Source: CAZNPL01 sp964574815
GTDB lineage: Bacteria; Planctomycetota; Phycisphaerae; UBA1845
Assembly: GCA_964574815.1 (NCBI GenBank)
Contig: CAZNPL010000045.1
Location: forward strand, 1 to 50,916
Length of the DNA: 50,916 nt
Direction: 5' to 3'
Below the pieces are notes generated by a model, which was not told the origin of the DNA, ran no database searches, and worked only from the letters and a program-made list of their open reading frames with translations. The translations under genes were made by a program, and so were the position numbers. Position 1 is the stretch's first letter, and the number at the start of each line of letters is the position of its first letter. Positions 16,681-24,025 of this stretch are shown here, piece by piece.

Positions 16681-17883
16681 TCAAACGTCCACGAGCTTCT
16701 GTGAGTCCGCTGGTTCGTCGCCGGGGAGACCCTTGGCCCGCTGCAAGTCCTCGATCCGGTCGAGCTTGCGCTCGAGCTGTCGGGTCCGCGTCGTCTGGAG
16801 CTGCTCGAAGGCCCGCATGGCCTGGTCCAATGCCCGGCCCATTCGCTCGACCACCTCGCAATACTTCTTCCACTCGCCGCGGAACGCGCCGAGCAAGGCC
16901 AGAATCTCGTTCGACGTCTGCTCGAGGCGGAAGTTGTCCACGGCCTGGCGGACAACCGACAACACGGCGTACAACGTCAACGGCGAGCAGAGAATGACCT
17001 TCTGTTTGACGGCGTCGTCCAGGAGCGTGCGGTCGTGCTCGTGAATGAAATGATAAACCTGCTCGTTGGGGATGAACACCAGCACACAGTCAACGGTGCC
17101 CTCCGCCGCGTTGATGTAGGCCCGCGTCGTGACGGCTTTGATCTGATTCCGTACGTCGCGAAGGAAAGCGGCCTCGTGATGCTTGCGCGACTGCGGATCC
17201 TCCGTCTCGATGGCACGGAGGTAATTGTCCAAGGGAAACTTCACATCCATATTGAGTTTCAGACCCCTCGGCATGAGGAATGTGAAGTCGGGGCGCTCGC
17301 CCGTACCCACAGTCGCCTGCTTGAAGTAGTTGACGCCCTCGAGGAAGCCCACCAGCCGCAGGACGTCCTCGGCCATCCGCTCTCCCCACTGCCCGCGCCG
17401 CTGCGAACTGGACAGCGCTTCGCGAAGCTGGGCGGCGGTCTCGCGAAGCTGACCCGTGGCCTCGGTGGCCTTGGCGAGCTCCGCACGCAGCGCCCCGGCC
17501 GTCTCACGCCGATCCTTGTCTACCGACTGCGTGAGCCCGGCCAGCTCGTTCAGCTTGGCGTTCATGTTGTTCAGCGCCGCGTCGATCAGCTTCCGCTTGG
17601 ATTCGAGCTGCTGGTCGCCGGCCGCGGACTGCTGTTCGAGCTTGGTCGTAGCCAGCTTCAGGAAGTCGTCTGTATTTTGGGACAGCGCCTCGCGCGACAG
17701 CGCGGAAAAGGCGGTCTTGAGTTCGGCGATGATTGCGCCCAGCTCGGCCGCCTTCTGAGCTTGGAGCTCTTCGAGCAGCCGCTGCGCCGATTCCCGTTCA
17801 CGGCGTGAGCGAAGAAGCACAATGACCAGCACGATCGCCGCCCCGACAACCACCCCGATCACGACGGCCAGCGCAGATAACAC
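16681..17883 (-). CDS. rmuC: DNA recombination protein RmuC
   Basis: RmuC limits recombination at inverted repeats and carries a PD-(D/E)XK-like nuclease fold. From the GTG at 17883 the product is 400 residues: an N-terminal membrane helix (LSALAVVIGVVVGAAIVLVI), a long coiled coil (about 30-190), then the RmuC core. The core has QRRGQWGERMAEDVLRLVGF, RPDFTFLMPRGLKLNMDVKF, and VDCVLVFIPNEQVYHFI. The tail ends ERKLDRIEDLQRAKGLPGD. The start is set by GGGGAGG 6 nt upstream; TAG of pepA and this GTG share a base (TAGTG). The longer open frame reaching 18138 overlaps pepA and is spurious. Confidence 0.92.
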   Translation of the reverse strand: MLSALAVVIGVVVGAAIVLVIVLLRSRRERESAQRLLEELQAQKAAELGAIIAELKTAFSALSREALSQNTDDFLKLATTKLEQQSAAGDQQLESKRKLIDAALNNMNAKLNELAGLTQSVDKDRRETAGALRAELAKATEATGQLRETAAQLREALSSSQRRGQWGERMAEDVLRLVGFLEGVNYFKQATVGTGERPDFTFLMPRGLKLNMDVKFPLDNYLRAIETEDPQSRKHHEAAFLRDVRNQIKAVTTRAYINAAEGTVDCVLVFIPNEQVYHFIHEHDRTLLDDAVKQKVILCSPLTLYAVLSVVRQAVDNFRLEQTSNEILALLGAFRGEWKKYCEVVERMGRALDQAMRAFEQLQTTRTRQLERKLDRIEDLQRAKGLPGDEPADSQKLVDV

Positions 17884-19325
17884 TACAGCCTCCCCAGATA
17901 GTCGCACAGAAGCCGCACGCCGAACCCGGTCCCGCCCGGCGGGCAATAGGGACCGGCCTTGTCGATCGACGCCACCCCCGCGATGTCCAGATGTGCCCAC
18001 GGAATTCTCTGGTCCACGAACTGTTTGAGGAAGACGGCCGCCAGCGAGGCGTGTCCTTCGCGGCCCGCCGAGTTCTTGAAGTCGCAGTCGTCGCTCTTGA
18101 GCCCGTCGAAGTAGTCGTCGTGCATCGGCAGCGGCCACAGCCGCTCGTGGGTGTGCTCGCCCGAGGCCAGCAGCCGTTCGCGCAGCTCGTCGTCATTCGA
18201 AAAGATGCCGGCCAGCACTTTACCAAGGGCGACAACTACCCCGCCGGTCAAAGTCGCTAGGTCGATGATGGCCCGCGGTTGATACTGCTGCTGGACCCAG
18301 GTCAGGGCGTCGGCCAGCACCATGCGCCCTTCGGCGTCGGTGCTGATGATCTCGACCGTCTTGCCCGACATGGTGGTGATGATGTCGTTCGGGCGGTAGG
18401 CCCGGCTGGATATCATGTTCTCCGCCGCGGCGACCGCACCGACCACGGGCACGCCCAGCTCAAGTTCGGCCGCTGCCCGCATGACGCCCAGCACGGCCAT
18501 CCCCCCGCACTTGTCGTACTTCATGCCGACGATGTTGTTCTTGTCCTTGATCGAGTAACCGCCGGTGTCGAAGGTGATGGCCTTGCCGACCAGGACGATC
18601 GGTTTGTCGTTCCGTACGTTGCGATGCTCGAGCACAATCAGCCGTGGCGGCGTGTCGCTGCCCATCCCGACGGCAAGCATGCCGCCCATGTGCGCCCGCT
18701 TCATCTGCTTGTCGTCGATGATCGTGCACTTAAGGCCGCTGTCCTTCGCGAGCGCCTTCGCGCGATCGGCGAGCGTGACGGGGTTGATAACGTTGGCCGG
18801 CTCATGTGCCAGGTCGCGGGCGAAGTTGGTCGCACGGGCCGCCGTCAACGCCCGCCCGATCACTTCACGAACTTCCTTGGTTGCGCTCTCGAAACCGAGC
18901 GTGACCGACGGCTCAGGCCTGTCCTTCCGCTCGCTCATGTGGCGATCGAATCGAAAGCACGCGAGCTCAAGCCCCTCGCAGATCGCCGTGACGCCGTCGT
19001 TCTCGAACCGCGAGAAGACCTCGCTCATATCAACGGTGGCGCGGCCGCCGTCGGCGTCGCGTATGGCCGTGGTCATCGAGCCCCCGACTCGGCGCAGCAT
19101 TTCCGCATTGCACTCCTTGCGCGGGCCCATCGAGACGAGCACGACAAGGCTCGGGCCGGCGCCGCGCTGCGCAAGAGACAAGCGCTCGCCCACTTCGTCG
19201 GGGATCTTCAGGCCCGCCCAATTCGCGCCGAACCGCCGCGCGTTCTTGTCGGCCTTGCCCGCATAAACCGGTATAAGCAGCATGCCGCGGGGCGGCTTCT
19301 TCAATGTGCTCGCCGTGATCTGCAC
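17883..19325 (-). CDS. pepA: leucyl aminopeptidase (M17 family)
   Basis: A cytosolic zinc/manganese aminopeptidase that trims N-terminal residues from peptides. The 480-residue product has an N-terminal macro-like domain and a C-terminal catalytic domain. Metal and active-site stretches are VLVGKAITFDTGGYSIK, MKYDKCGGMAVLG, and the family signature STDAEGRMVLADAL (the usual form is NTDAEGR). ARDLAHEPANVINP precedes the catalytic domain, as usual. The C-terminus KAGPYCPPGGTGFGVRLL is also standard. Translation begins at GTG 19325 with AAGGA about 8 nt upstream. It heads a unit with rmuC and a kinase. Confidence 0.93.
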   Translation of the reverse strand: MQITASTLKKPPRGMLLIPVYAGKADKNARRFGANWAGLKIPDEVGERLSLAQRGAGPSLVVLVSMGPRKECNAEMLRRVGGSMTTAIRDADGGRATVDMSEVFSRFENDGVTAICEGLELACFRFDRHMSERKDRPEPSVTLGFESATKEVREVIGRALTAARATNFARDLAHEPANVINPVTLADRAKALAKDSGLKCTIIDDKQMKRAHMGGMLAVGMGSDTPPRLIVLEHRNVRNDKPIVLVGKAITFDTGGYSIKDKNNIVGMKYDKCGGMAVLGVMRAAAELELGVPVVGAVAAAENMISSRAYRPNDIITTMSGKTVEIISTDAEGRMVLADALTWVQQQYQPRAIIDLATLTGGVVVALGKVLAGIFSNDDELRERLLASGEHTHERLWPLPMHDDYFDGLKSDDCDFKNSAGREGHASLAAVFLKQFVDQRIPWAHLDIAGVASIDKAGPYCPPGGTGFGVRLLCDYLGRL

Positions 19326-19616
19326 AGGTGTTCCTTTTCAGCGTTGATTCGATTCTCCGTTATCGGGCAGACATCGTACGTCCGCGACCACAGGGGGGCA
19401 AACAAGCGGCGCAACGACCTGGATGTTGACACAGTGCACCAACCGCGCACAGGCCGCACAAACCGCCGACCGTTACGATCCGTGCGGTCGTGAAGCTAAC
19501 GCCGCTTCGCGGTACAATCGGCGTGCTCGATGGCTGGCGAACGCGGGTGGCGCCCGGCCGGCACACATTCTGATGTATGTGAAGCGGGTGCACGGCGGCC
19601 GCGCAGGAGGGAAAGA

Positions 19617-19949
19617 ATGCGAGGCGCCTTATTGCTGGTGGTCATGCTGTTCACGTCGACGCTGGGCACAGGCTGCGTCGCGCGCGACCAGCGCGCTGAC
19701 CGCGGCGCTCCGGTGCTCATCGCCGAGGTCGACAGCCCGTACGTGCTCTTCGATCGCTACGCCGGTGCGACACACGCCGAGGAACTCGCGCCCCGGCCCG
19801 ATTGGCCGGCCGTCGAAACCGGCACCAGGCTGCGCGAGGCCATCTTTTTCAAGGAGCACTTCATCGACCGCCAAAGCGGCACTCGCCACGCCTTCAATAC
19901 CTTCTACCGCCGTTTCACCACCAGACGCGCCGGCGTTATCGTTCGCTGA
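19617..19949 (+). CDS. small secreted or lipoprotein-like protein, unknown function
   Basis: A 110-residue product whose N-terminus (MRGALLLVVMLFTSTLGTGC) is a hydrophobic signal ending in Cys20. This could be lipidated, although the lipobox is weak because position -3 is Gly. The rest (SPYVLFDRYAGATHAEELA, then FFKEHFIDRQSGTRHAFNTF) matches no family I know. ATG 19617 has an excellent GGAGGGAAAGA just before it; the frame upstream to 19530 is not needed. It is divergent from pepA, and the 291-bp gap between them must hold both promoters. Confidence 0.6.
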   Translation: MRGALLLVVMLFTSTLGTGCVARDQRADRGAPVLIAEVDSPYVLFDRYAGATHAEELAPRPDWPAVETGTRLREAIFFKEHFIDRQSGTRHAFNTFYRRFTTRRAGVIVR

Positions 19950-20324
19950 GGCGAGCCGGGCTGGCACCGAGCTTCGGGCCGGCCGTCGCCGCCGTACCGC
20001 TTTCGCACCAGAACCCGAGCCACCAGTCGCCCCCGACTCGCCCCGTCTTTCGGCTCGGCAGGAGCGTTGCGCTCCCCGGGATCCGGACCTGCCGACGGGG
20101 CGATTATGTGAGTCCGAACGGGCCATCCGGGGCCCCCGAAAAACCCGCTTGATTGCCGAAACCCATTGCAGTAGGATGACTTACGCTCGTTGCCGACTCA
20201 TTGGCATTCAATCACTGGTGACCACGAACCTGCGGGGCGCCGGCGTGCGGGAAGTGCCCGGCGGACTGGTGAACAGCCGTTTCAAGTCCCCGATTGCGTC
20301 GTTTCCGACTGACGGGAGTCGTCC
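19950..20324. other. intergenic stretch upstream of the HU-like gene
   Basis: About 375 bp without a credible gene. It contains a good promoter-like pair (20149-20177) for the downstream HU-type gene and nothing else distinct. Confidence 0.5.
20149..20177 (+). promoter_or_regulatory. sigma-70-like promoter for the HU-type gene
   Basis: TTGATT at 20149-20154 and TAGGAT at 20172-20177 are separated by exactly 17 bases. The gene starts about 150 bp downstream at 20325. Confidence 0.45.
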
Positions 20325-20657
20325 ATGGCTACGATCACCAAGAAAGAGTTGATCGATCGCATCGCTGAGGATACCGGCACCAAACGTGTGCTCGTGAAGC
20401 GTATCATTCAAAGCTTCCTTGATAATATCGTGGACGAGTTGGGTAACGGTAACCGCTTGGAATTCAGGGACTTCGGCGTGTTCGAGAGCCGCGTTCGCTC
20501 CGCCCGCGTGGCGCAGAACCCCAAGACTCTCGAGCGCGTTCCGGTGCCTTCCAAGCGGACGGTCAAGTTCAAGGTCGGCCGGCTGATGAAGGAGCGTCTC
20601 GACGAAGAATCCGAGAAAGTGGATCACGCAACCGGCCTGCAGGTCGAGAATCCCTAA
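20325..20657 (+). CDS. HU/IHF-family DNA-binding protein
   Basis: A 110-residue histone-like protein that bends and compacts DNA as a dimer. It opens with the helical dimerisation part (TKKELIDRIAEDTGTKRVLV), then the saddle and beta-arm (LEFRDFGVFESRVRSARVAQ, NPKTLERVPVPSKRTVKFK), including the conserved NPKT before the arm tip. A 15-residue acidic tail (EESEKVDHATG) extends beyond the usual 90-residue HU. GGGAG precedes the ATG by about 8 nt. The R.FG.F....R.AR.A.NP pattern is more IHF/HU-generic than diagnostic of one subfamily, so no symbol is given. Confidence 0.9.
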   Translation: MATITKKELIDRIAEDTGTKRVLVKRIIQSFLDNIVDELGNGNRLEFRDFGVFESRVRSARVAQNPKTLERVPVPSKRTVKFKVGRLMKERLDEESEKVDHATGLQVENP

Positions 20658-20829
20658 AAGCTCGCACAGGCCCAAATCCGCCGCAAGCTGGCTTCACCGA
20701 CCATTGTATCGCCGAAGGGGGGAGCGCACGCACCTCGGACGATTTTATTCATTCCGGCTTTATATTTTCGGGGACTGGAGCGCAACAAATGCCAGCATGA
20801 GCCAGACTGGTACGCCGCTTGCCGCAAGA

Positions 20830-20852
20830 AAACTGCGACTCGGTCGCAGTTT
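20830..20852 (+). terminator. perfect 10-bp hairpin between the HU-type gene and feoA
   Basis: AAACTGCGAC (20830-20839), loop TCG, GTCGCAGTTT (20843-20852). It lies 170 bp after the HU-type stop and ends 4 bp before a promoter-like -35 box. It has only a TTT end and no long T tract, so it could be a terminator or a protein-binding palindrome for the feo promoter. Confidence 0.4.
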
Positions 20853-20856
20853 CGTG

Positions 20857-20886
20857 TTGACAGCGGAAGCCGAAAGGGCGTATCGT
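20857..20886 (+). promoter_or_regulatory. feoA: promoter-like boxes for feoA
   Basis: TTGACA (20857-20862), an 18-base spacer and TATCGT (20881-20886), followed by feoA at 20928. The -35 box is perfect; the -10 box is moderate. Confidence 0.4.
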
Positions 20887-20927
20887 CGCTGGTTATAGAG
20901 AGCCAGTCTCATCTGGATGATCGACAC

Positions 20928-21176
20928 ATGAAGATGCCTGTGGGTGAAGCCGGTTTCGGGGCGCCGCTGCCTTTAAGTACGGTGCCGGCCGGAGCGACCG
21001 TTACGGTGAACTGCCTGACGGACGATCCGAACACGATGCGACTGCGGGAGCTCGGCATGGACCGGGGCCGGCGCGTGCGCGTCGTCTGCGTCGGCGACCC
21101 GCTGATGTGCCAGGTTGAAGGCACGCGCATCGGGCTGGGGCGGCGGCTGGCCGGATGCATACTTGTCGATCAATAG
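20928..21176 (+). CDS. feoA: ferrous iron transport protein FeoA
   Basis: An 82-residue SH3-like protein that assists FeoB in Fe(II) uptake. The signature runs PLSTVPAGATVTVNCL, TMRLRELGMDRGRRVRVV, and GDPLMCQVEGTRIGLGRR. The pattern L.ELG...G..V.VV..GDP....V.G..I.L is typical. The Shine-Dalgarno is weak at ATG 20928; a second ATG lies two codons on. feoB follows on the same strand after an unusually long 395-bp gap filled by hairpins and a candidate mobile element. Confidence 0.88.
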   Translation: MKMPVGEAGFGAPLPLSTVPAGATVTVNCLTDDPNTMRLRELGMDRGRRVRVVCVGDPLMCQVEGTRIGLGRRLAGCILVDQ

Positions 21177-21222
21177 GGGGCGTGCCTCGCCCGTCTCAAC
21201 GCTTCTTCGGCACCCTTCGGTC

Positions 21223-21259
21223 GCGTACAGCCATGATTGTACGCTGCGTGTGACGCAGC
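21223..21259. repeat. two abutting hairpins downstream of feoA
   Basis: GCGTACA (21223-21229) pairs with TGTACGC (21238-21244), and GCTGCGT (21243-21249), loop GTG, pairs with ACGCAGC (21253-21259). The two stems share two bases, so they compete. No T tract follows. Confidence 0.45.
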
Positions 21260-21306
21260 GCCGGGGTAGCGGTGTGTATGCCAAGATTGCAGTGACGACG
21301 ACTGCA

Positions 21307-21466
21307 AGCGGAAACGGGTGCGTGACAGTTTGGGCGGGTGCCACTGGGTGCTCGCCTGCCAGTGTGAGTGTCTGAAGCGGCACGTGATAAACCGTACGGG
21401 CGGACAAGCCGCCCGCGACACCCAAAGCCGAATGCCGCCTAAACTGTCACGGGCCCAGCGGAAACG
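21307..21466. mobile_element. candidate MITE-like element between feoA and feoB
   Basis: Near-terminal inverted repeats CGTGACAGTTTGGGCGG (21321-21337) and CCGCCTAAACTGTCACG (21435-21451) match at 16 of 17 positions. Outside them, identical 10-bp direct repeats AGCGGAAACG occur at 21307-21316 and 21457-21466, as expected of a target-site duplication. The 140-bp interior has no gene but has further hairpins (CACTGG/CCAGTG; GGGCGG/CCGCCC). It resembles a non-autonomous inverted-repeat element. No transposase is in the window to pair with it. Confidence 0.55.
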
Positions 21467-21571
21467 TCTTGGCGGATGCGCTGTTCCGTGGAAGACATCC
21501 GGGCGGTAAAGTATGGCGTTGGACGTCGAGCTTGATGCAAGCGGCGTTCTGACAGAGCGTCGGGGCCGGAA

Positions 21572-23722
21572 ATGCGGGAGAATTGGAAGGGACTCGGGGC
21601 AGTGCAGGAATTGCGGCGATCATCGACCGATCGCGGCCTGGTCACCAGGCGGATCGCTTTGATGGGCAACCCGAATTCCGGCAAAACGACGGTCTTCAAT
21701 CATCTCACCGGGCTGCGGCACAAAGTCGGAAACTATCCGGGCGTCACCGTCGAATGGCGAGAGGGCATTCTGAAGGGCTGTCCCTCGATAAAGGCGCTTG
21801 ATCTCCCCGGTTGCTACAGCCTGACGCCGCGGAGCCTGGACGAGCGCCTGGCGCGCGACGCGCTGCTCGGATGGGCACAAGGCGTGGACAAGCCCGACGG
21901 CGTGATCGTCATCGTCGACGCCTGCAATCTGAAGCGCAACCTCTATCTTGCGACGCAGATCCTCGAGTTGAACATCCCGACCGTGATCGCCTGCAACATG
22001 ATGGATCTGGTCGAGGCACGCGGTGATCTCATCGATTTGAAGTCGCTGCAGGAGCAGCTCGGCGTGCCGGTGATCGGAATGGCCGCGTCGTCCGGCCGAG
22101 GCGTTGACGATCTGCGCCGCGCCGTGCTGGCGCTCGACGAGCAGGCGCCCCGACGCGGCCATTGGCTGGACGACGGCTCGGTGCAATCATCGATTGACTC
22201 GATCGATCAGCTCGTACGCGAAGTGGACATTGTTGACGAGTCCAAGGCGCGCGGGCTGGCCACGTTGCTGCTGTCACCCGCGGCACTCCAGGCCGACGAC
22301 CCCGCATACGTTGCGCTGCCAAGGTCGGTTCGGACACAGATCGCATCAATCCAGGAGGCGTCGGCGGGCAACGGTCGCGAATCGGCATCGTCTCGTGCGA
22401 TCCAGGCGCGCTACCGCCGCCTCGATGAACTCGTCGAGTCGGTGCTGTGCCGCGGCTGCCTCGAAACGGGCGACCTGATCGACCGTGTAGATCAATTCGT
22501 GACCCACCCGATCTGGGGACTCGGCCTTTTCTCGGCCATCATGGCCGTGATGTTCCTGGCCATCTTCAGTTGGGCCGGTCCGCTGATGGACGGGATCGAG
22601 TGGTTTGTGGGCGCGATGCAGAGCGGCGTGGCGGCGGTGCTGGGAGCCGGCATGCTGGCGGACCTGTTGTCCGACGGCGTGGTCGGTGGCGTGGGCAATG
22701 TCATCGTGTTCTTCCCGCAGATCTGCATCCTCTTCTTTTTCATCGCAGTACTCGAAGACAGCGGCTACATGGCCCGTGCCGCGTTCGTCATGGACCGGGT
22801 GATGGGCAGCGTCGGCCTGCACGGCAAGAGCTTCATCCCTTTGTTGTCGTGCTTCGCCTGCGCCGTCCCGGGGATCATGGCAACGCGGACCATCGAAAAT
22901 CGGCGCGATCGGCTGGCGACGATCCTGGTGGCCCCGTTGATGAGCTGTTCGGCCCGCTTGCCGATCTACATCCTGATAATCAGCCTGCTGTTCGGTTCAA
23001 ACGCGTGGCTGGCCGCCGGGATCATGTTCTCGATGTACGCCCTGGGCCTGGTCACGGCGTTGGTGATGGCGTTCATATTCAAGCGGACGATCCTGCGCGG
23101 CCCGACGCCCGCATTCATCCTCGAGCTCCCGCCGTACCGCCTGCCGCGGCTCAGAATGGCGTTGCGACATACGTGGGAACGGAGCAAGCAGTTCCTCACC
23201 CAGGCCGGCACCATCATCCTGACGTGCAGCATCATCCTCTGGGCGCTGGCCTACTTCCCGGCGCCGCCGGACAACGTGGCCGGCGAACCCGGGGCCCGGT
23301 TGCGCCACAGCGTGATGGGACACGTCGGTCACGTGATCGAGCCGGTCATCGAGCCCCTCGGATTCGACTGGAAGATCGGCATTGGGATCATTTCGAGCTT
23401 CGCCGCTCGTGAGGTGTTCGTGGCCACCATGGGCGTCGTCTACGGCGTCGAGGAGGAGGCCGACGAAACCTCCCCCGGCCTGAGGCAGCGAATGAAGGCA
23501 TCCACCTGGCCCGATGGCAGCAAGGTCTACACGCCGCTGGTGGGCATTTCGATCCTGGTCTTCTACGTGCTGGCCTGCCAGTGCATGTCCACGCTGGCCG
23601 TCGTGCGCCGCGAGACCGGAACCTGGCGCTGGCCCCTGTTTCTGTTCAGCTACATGACCATCTTGGCCTACGCCGGCTCCCTGATCGTCTACCAGGGCGG
23701 GAAGCTGCTGGGATTCGCATAG
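21572..23722 (+). CDS. feoB: ferrous iron transporter FeoB
   Basis: A 716-residue inner-membrane Fe(II) transporter with an N-terminal GTPase. The G domain has GNPNSGKTTVFNHLTG (from residue 32), VGNYPGVTVEWREG, DLPGCYSLTP and CNMMDL. A helical spacer follows to about 300. The membrane core has two Gate-like halves, including FFIAVLEDSGYMARAAFVMD, LLSCFACAVPGIMATRTIEN and SSFAAREVFVATMGVVYG, and the end LVFYVLACQCMSTLAVVRRE. The size and order are normal. The ATG at 21572 lacks a strong ribosome site. It pairs with feoA upstream; no FeoC was seen. Confidence 0.95.
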   Translation: MRENWKGLGAVQELRRSSTDRGLVTRRIALMGNPNSGKTTVFNHLTGLRHKVGNYPGVTVEWREGILKGCPSIKALDLPGCYSLTPRSLDERLARDALLGWAQGVDKPDGVIVIVDACNLKRNLYLATQILELNIPTVIACNMMDLVEARGDLIDLKSLQEQLGVPVIGMAASSGRGVDDLRRAVLALDEQAPRRGHWLDDGSVQSSIDSIDQLVREVDIVDESKARGLATLLLSPAALQADDPAYVALPRSVRTQIASIQEASAGNGRESASSRAIQARYRRLDELVESVLCRGCLETGDLIDRVDQFVTHPIWGLGLFSAIMAVMFLAIFSWAGPLMDGIEWFVGAMQSGVAAVLGAGMLADLLSDGVVGGVGNVIVFFPQICILFFFIAVLEDSGYMARAAFVMDRVMGSVGLHGKSFIPLLSCFACAVPGIMATRTIENRRDRLATILVAPLMSCSARLPIYILIISLLFGSNAWLAAGIMFSMYALGLVTALVMAFIFKRTILRGPTPAFILELPPYRLPRLRMALRHTWERSKQFLTQAGTIILTCSIILWALAYFPAPPDNVAGEPGARLRHSVMGHVGHVIEPVIEPLGFDWKIGIGIISSFAAREVFVATMGVVYGVEEEADETSPGLRQRMKASTWPDGSKVYTPLVGISILVFYVLACQCMSTLAVVRRETGTWRWPLFLFSYMTILAYAGSLIVYQGGKLLGFA

Positions 23723-24025
23723 AAGGTATCGACAACCTTAGCGGGCAGCGCTTGTTCGCGCCGAGACGGACTCCCATTCGAGTGTCGCTTTACAGTTTGC
23801 GCTCCGGCTATTCCCAAGACGCGCCTGGCGGTCCGACAGTGATACATCATCTTAGCGAAATTAGGCGGTTTTTACCTTTGATCGTATTGGGGGTTCAGTA
23901 GAATAGCGTACAGTTCTCCAGCACACCGACAGAATGGTGCCCAGGGGAGGATGAATGGTTGGCGGAGCGCTTCTATGAGTTCGGCCCGGTGCCACCCCAC
24001 AGCGCAGCTAACATGGAGGATCCCC
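23723..24025. other. intergenic stretch before the secretome island
   Basis: About 300 bp with no gene. An AT-richer patch (23845-23915) contains TAGAAT near 23902, a possible -10 box without a convincing -35. GGAGG just before 24026 is the ribosome site of the next gene. Confidence 0.4.

Noticed and set aside
18279..19493. 404-codon frame antisense to pepA
   Set aside because: Shadow of pepA with no recognisable domain.
20704..20898. 64-codon frame between the HU-type gene and feoA
   Set aside because: It contains the hairpin and promoter-like boxes for feoA and has no ribosome site or protein features.
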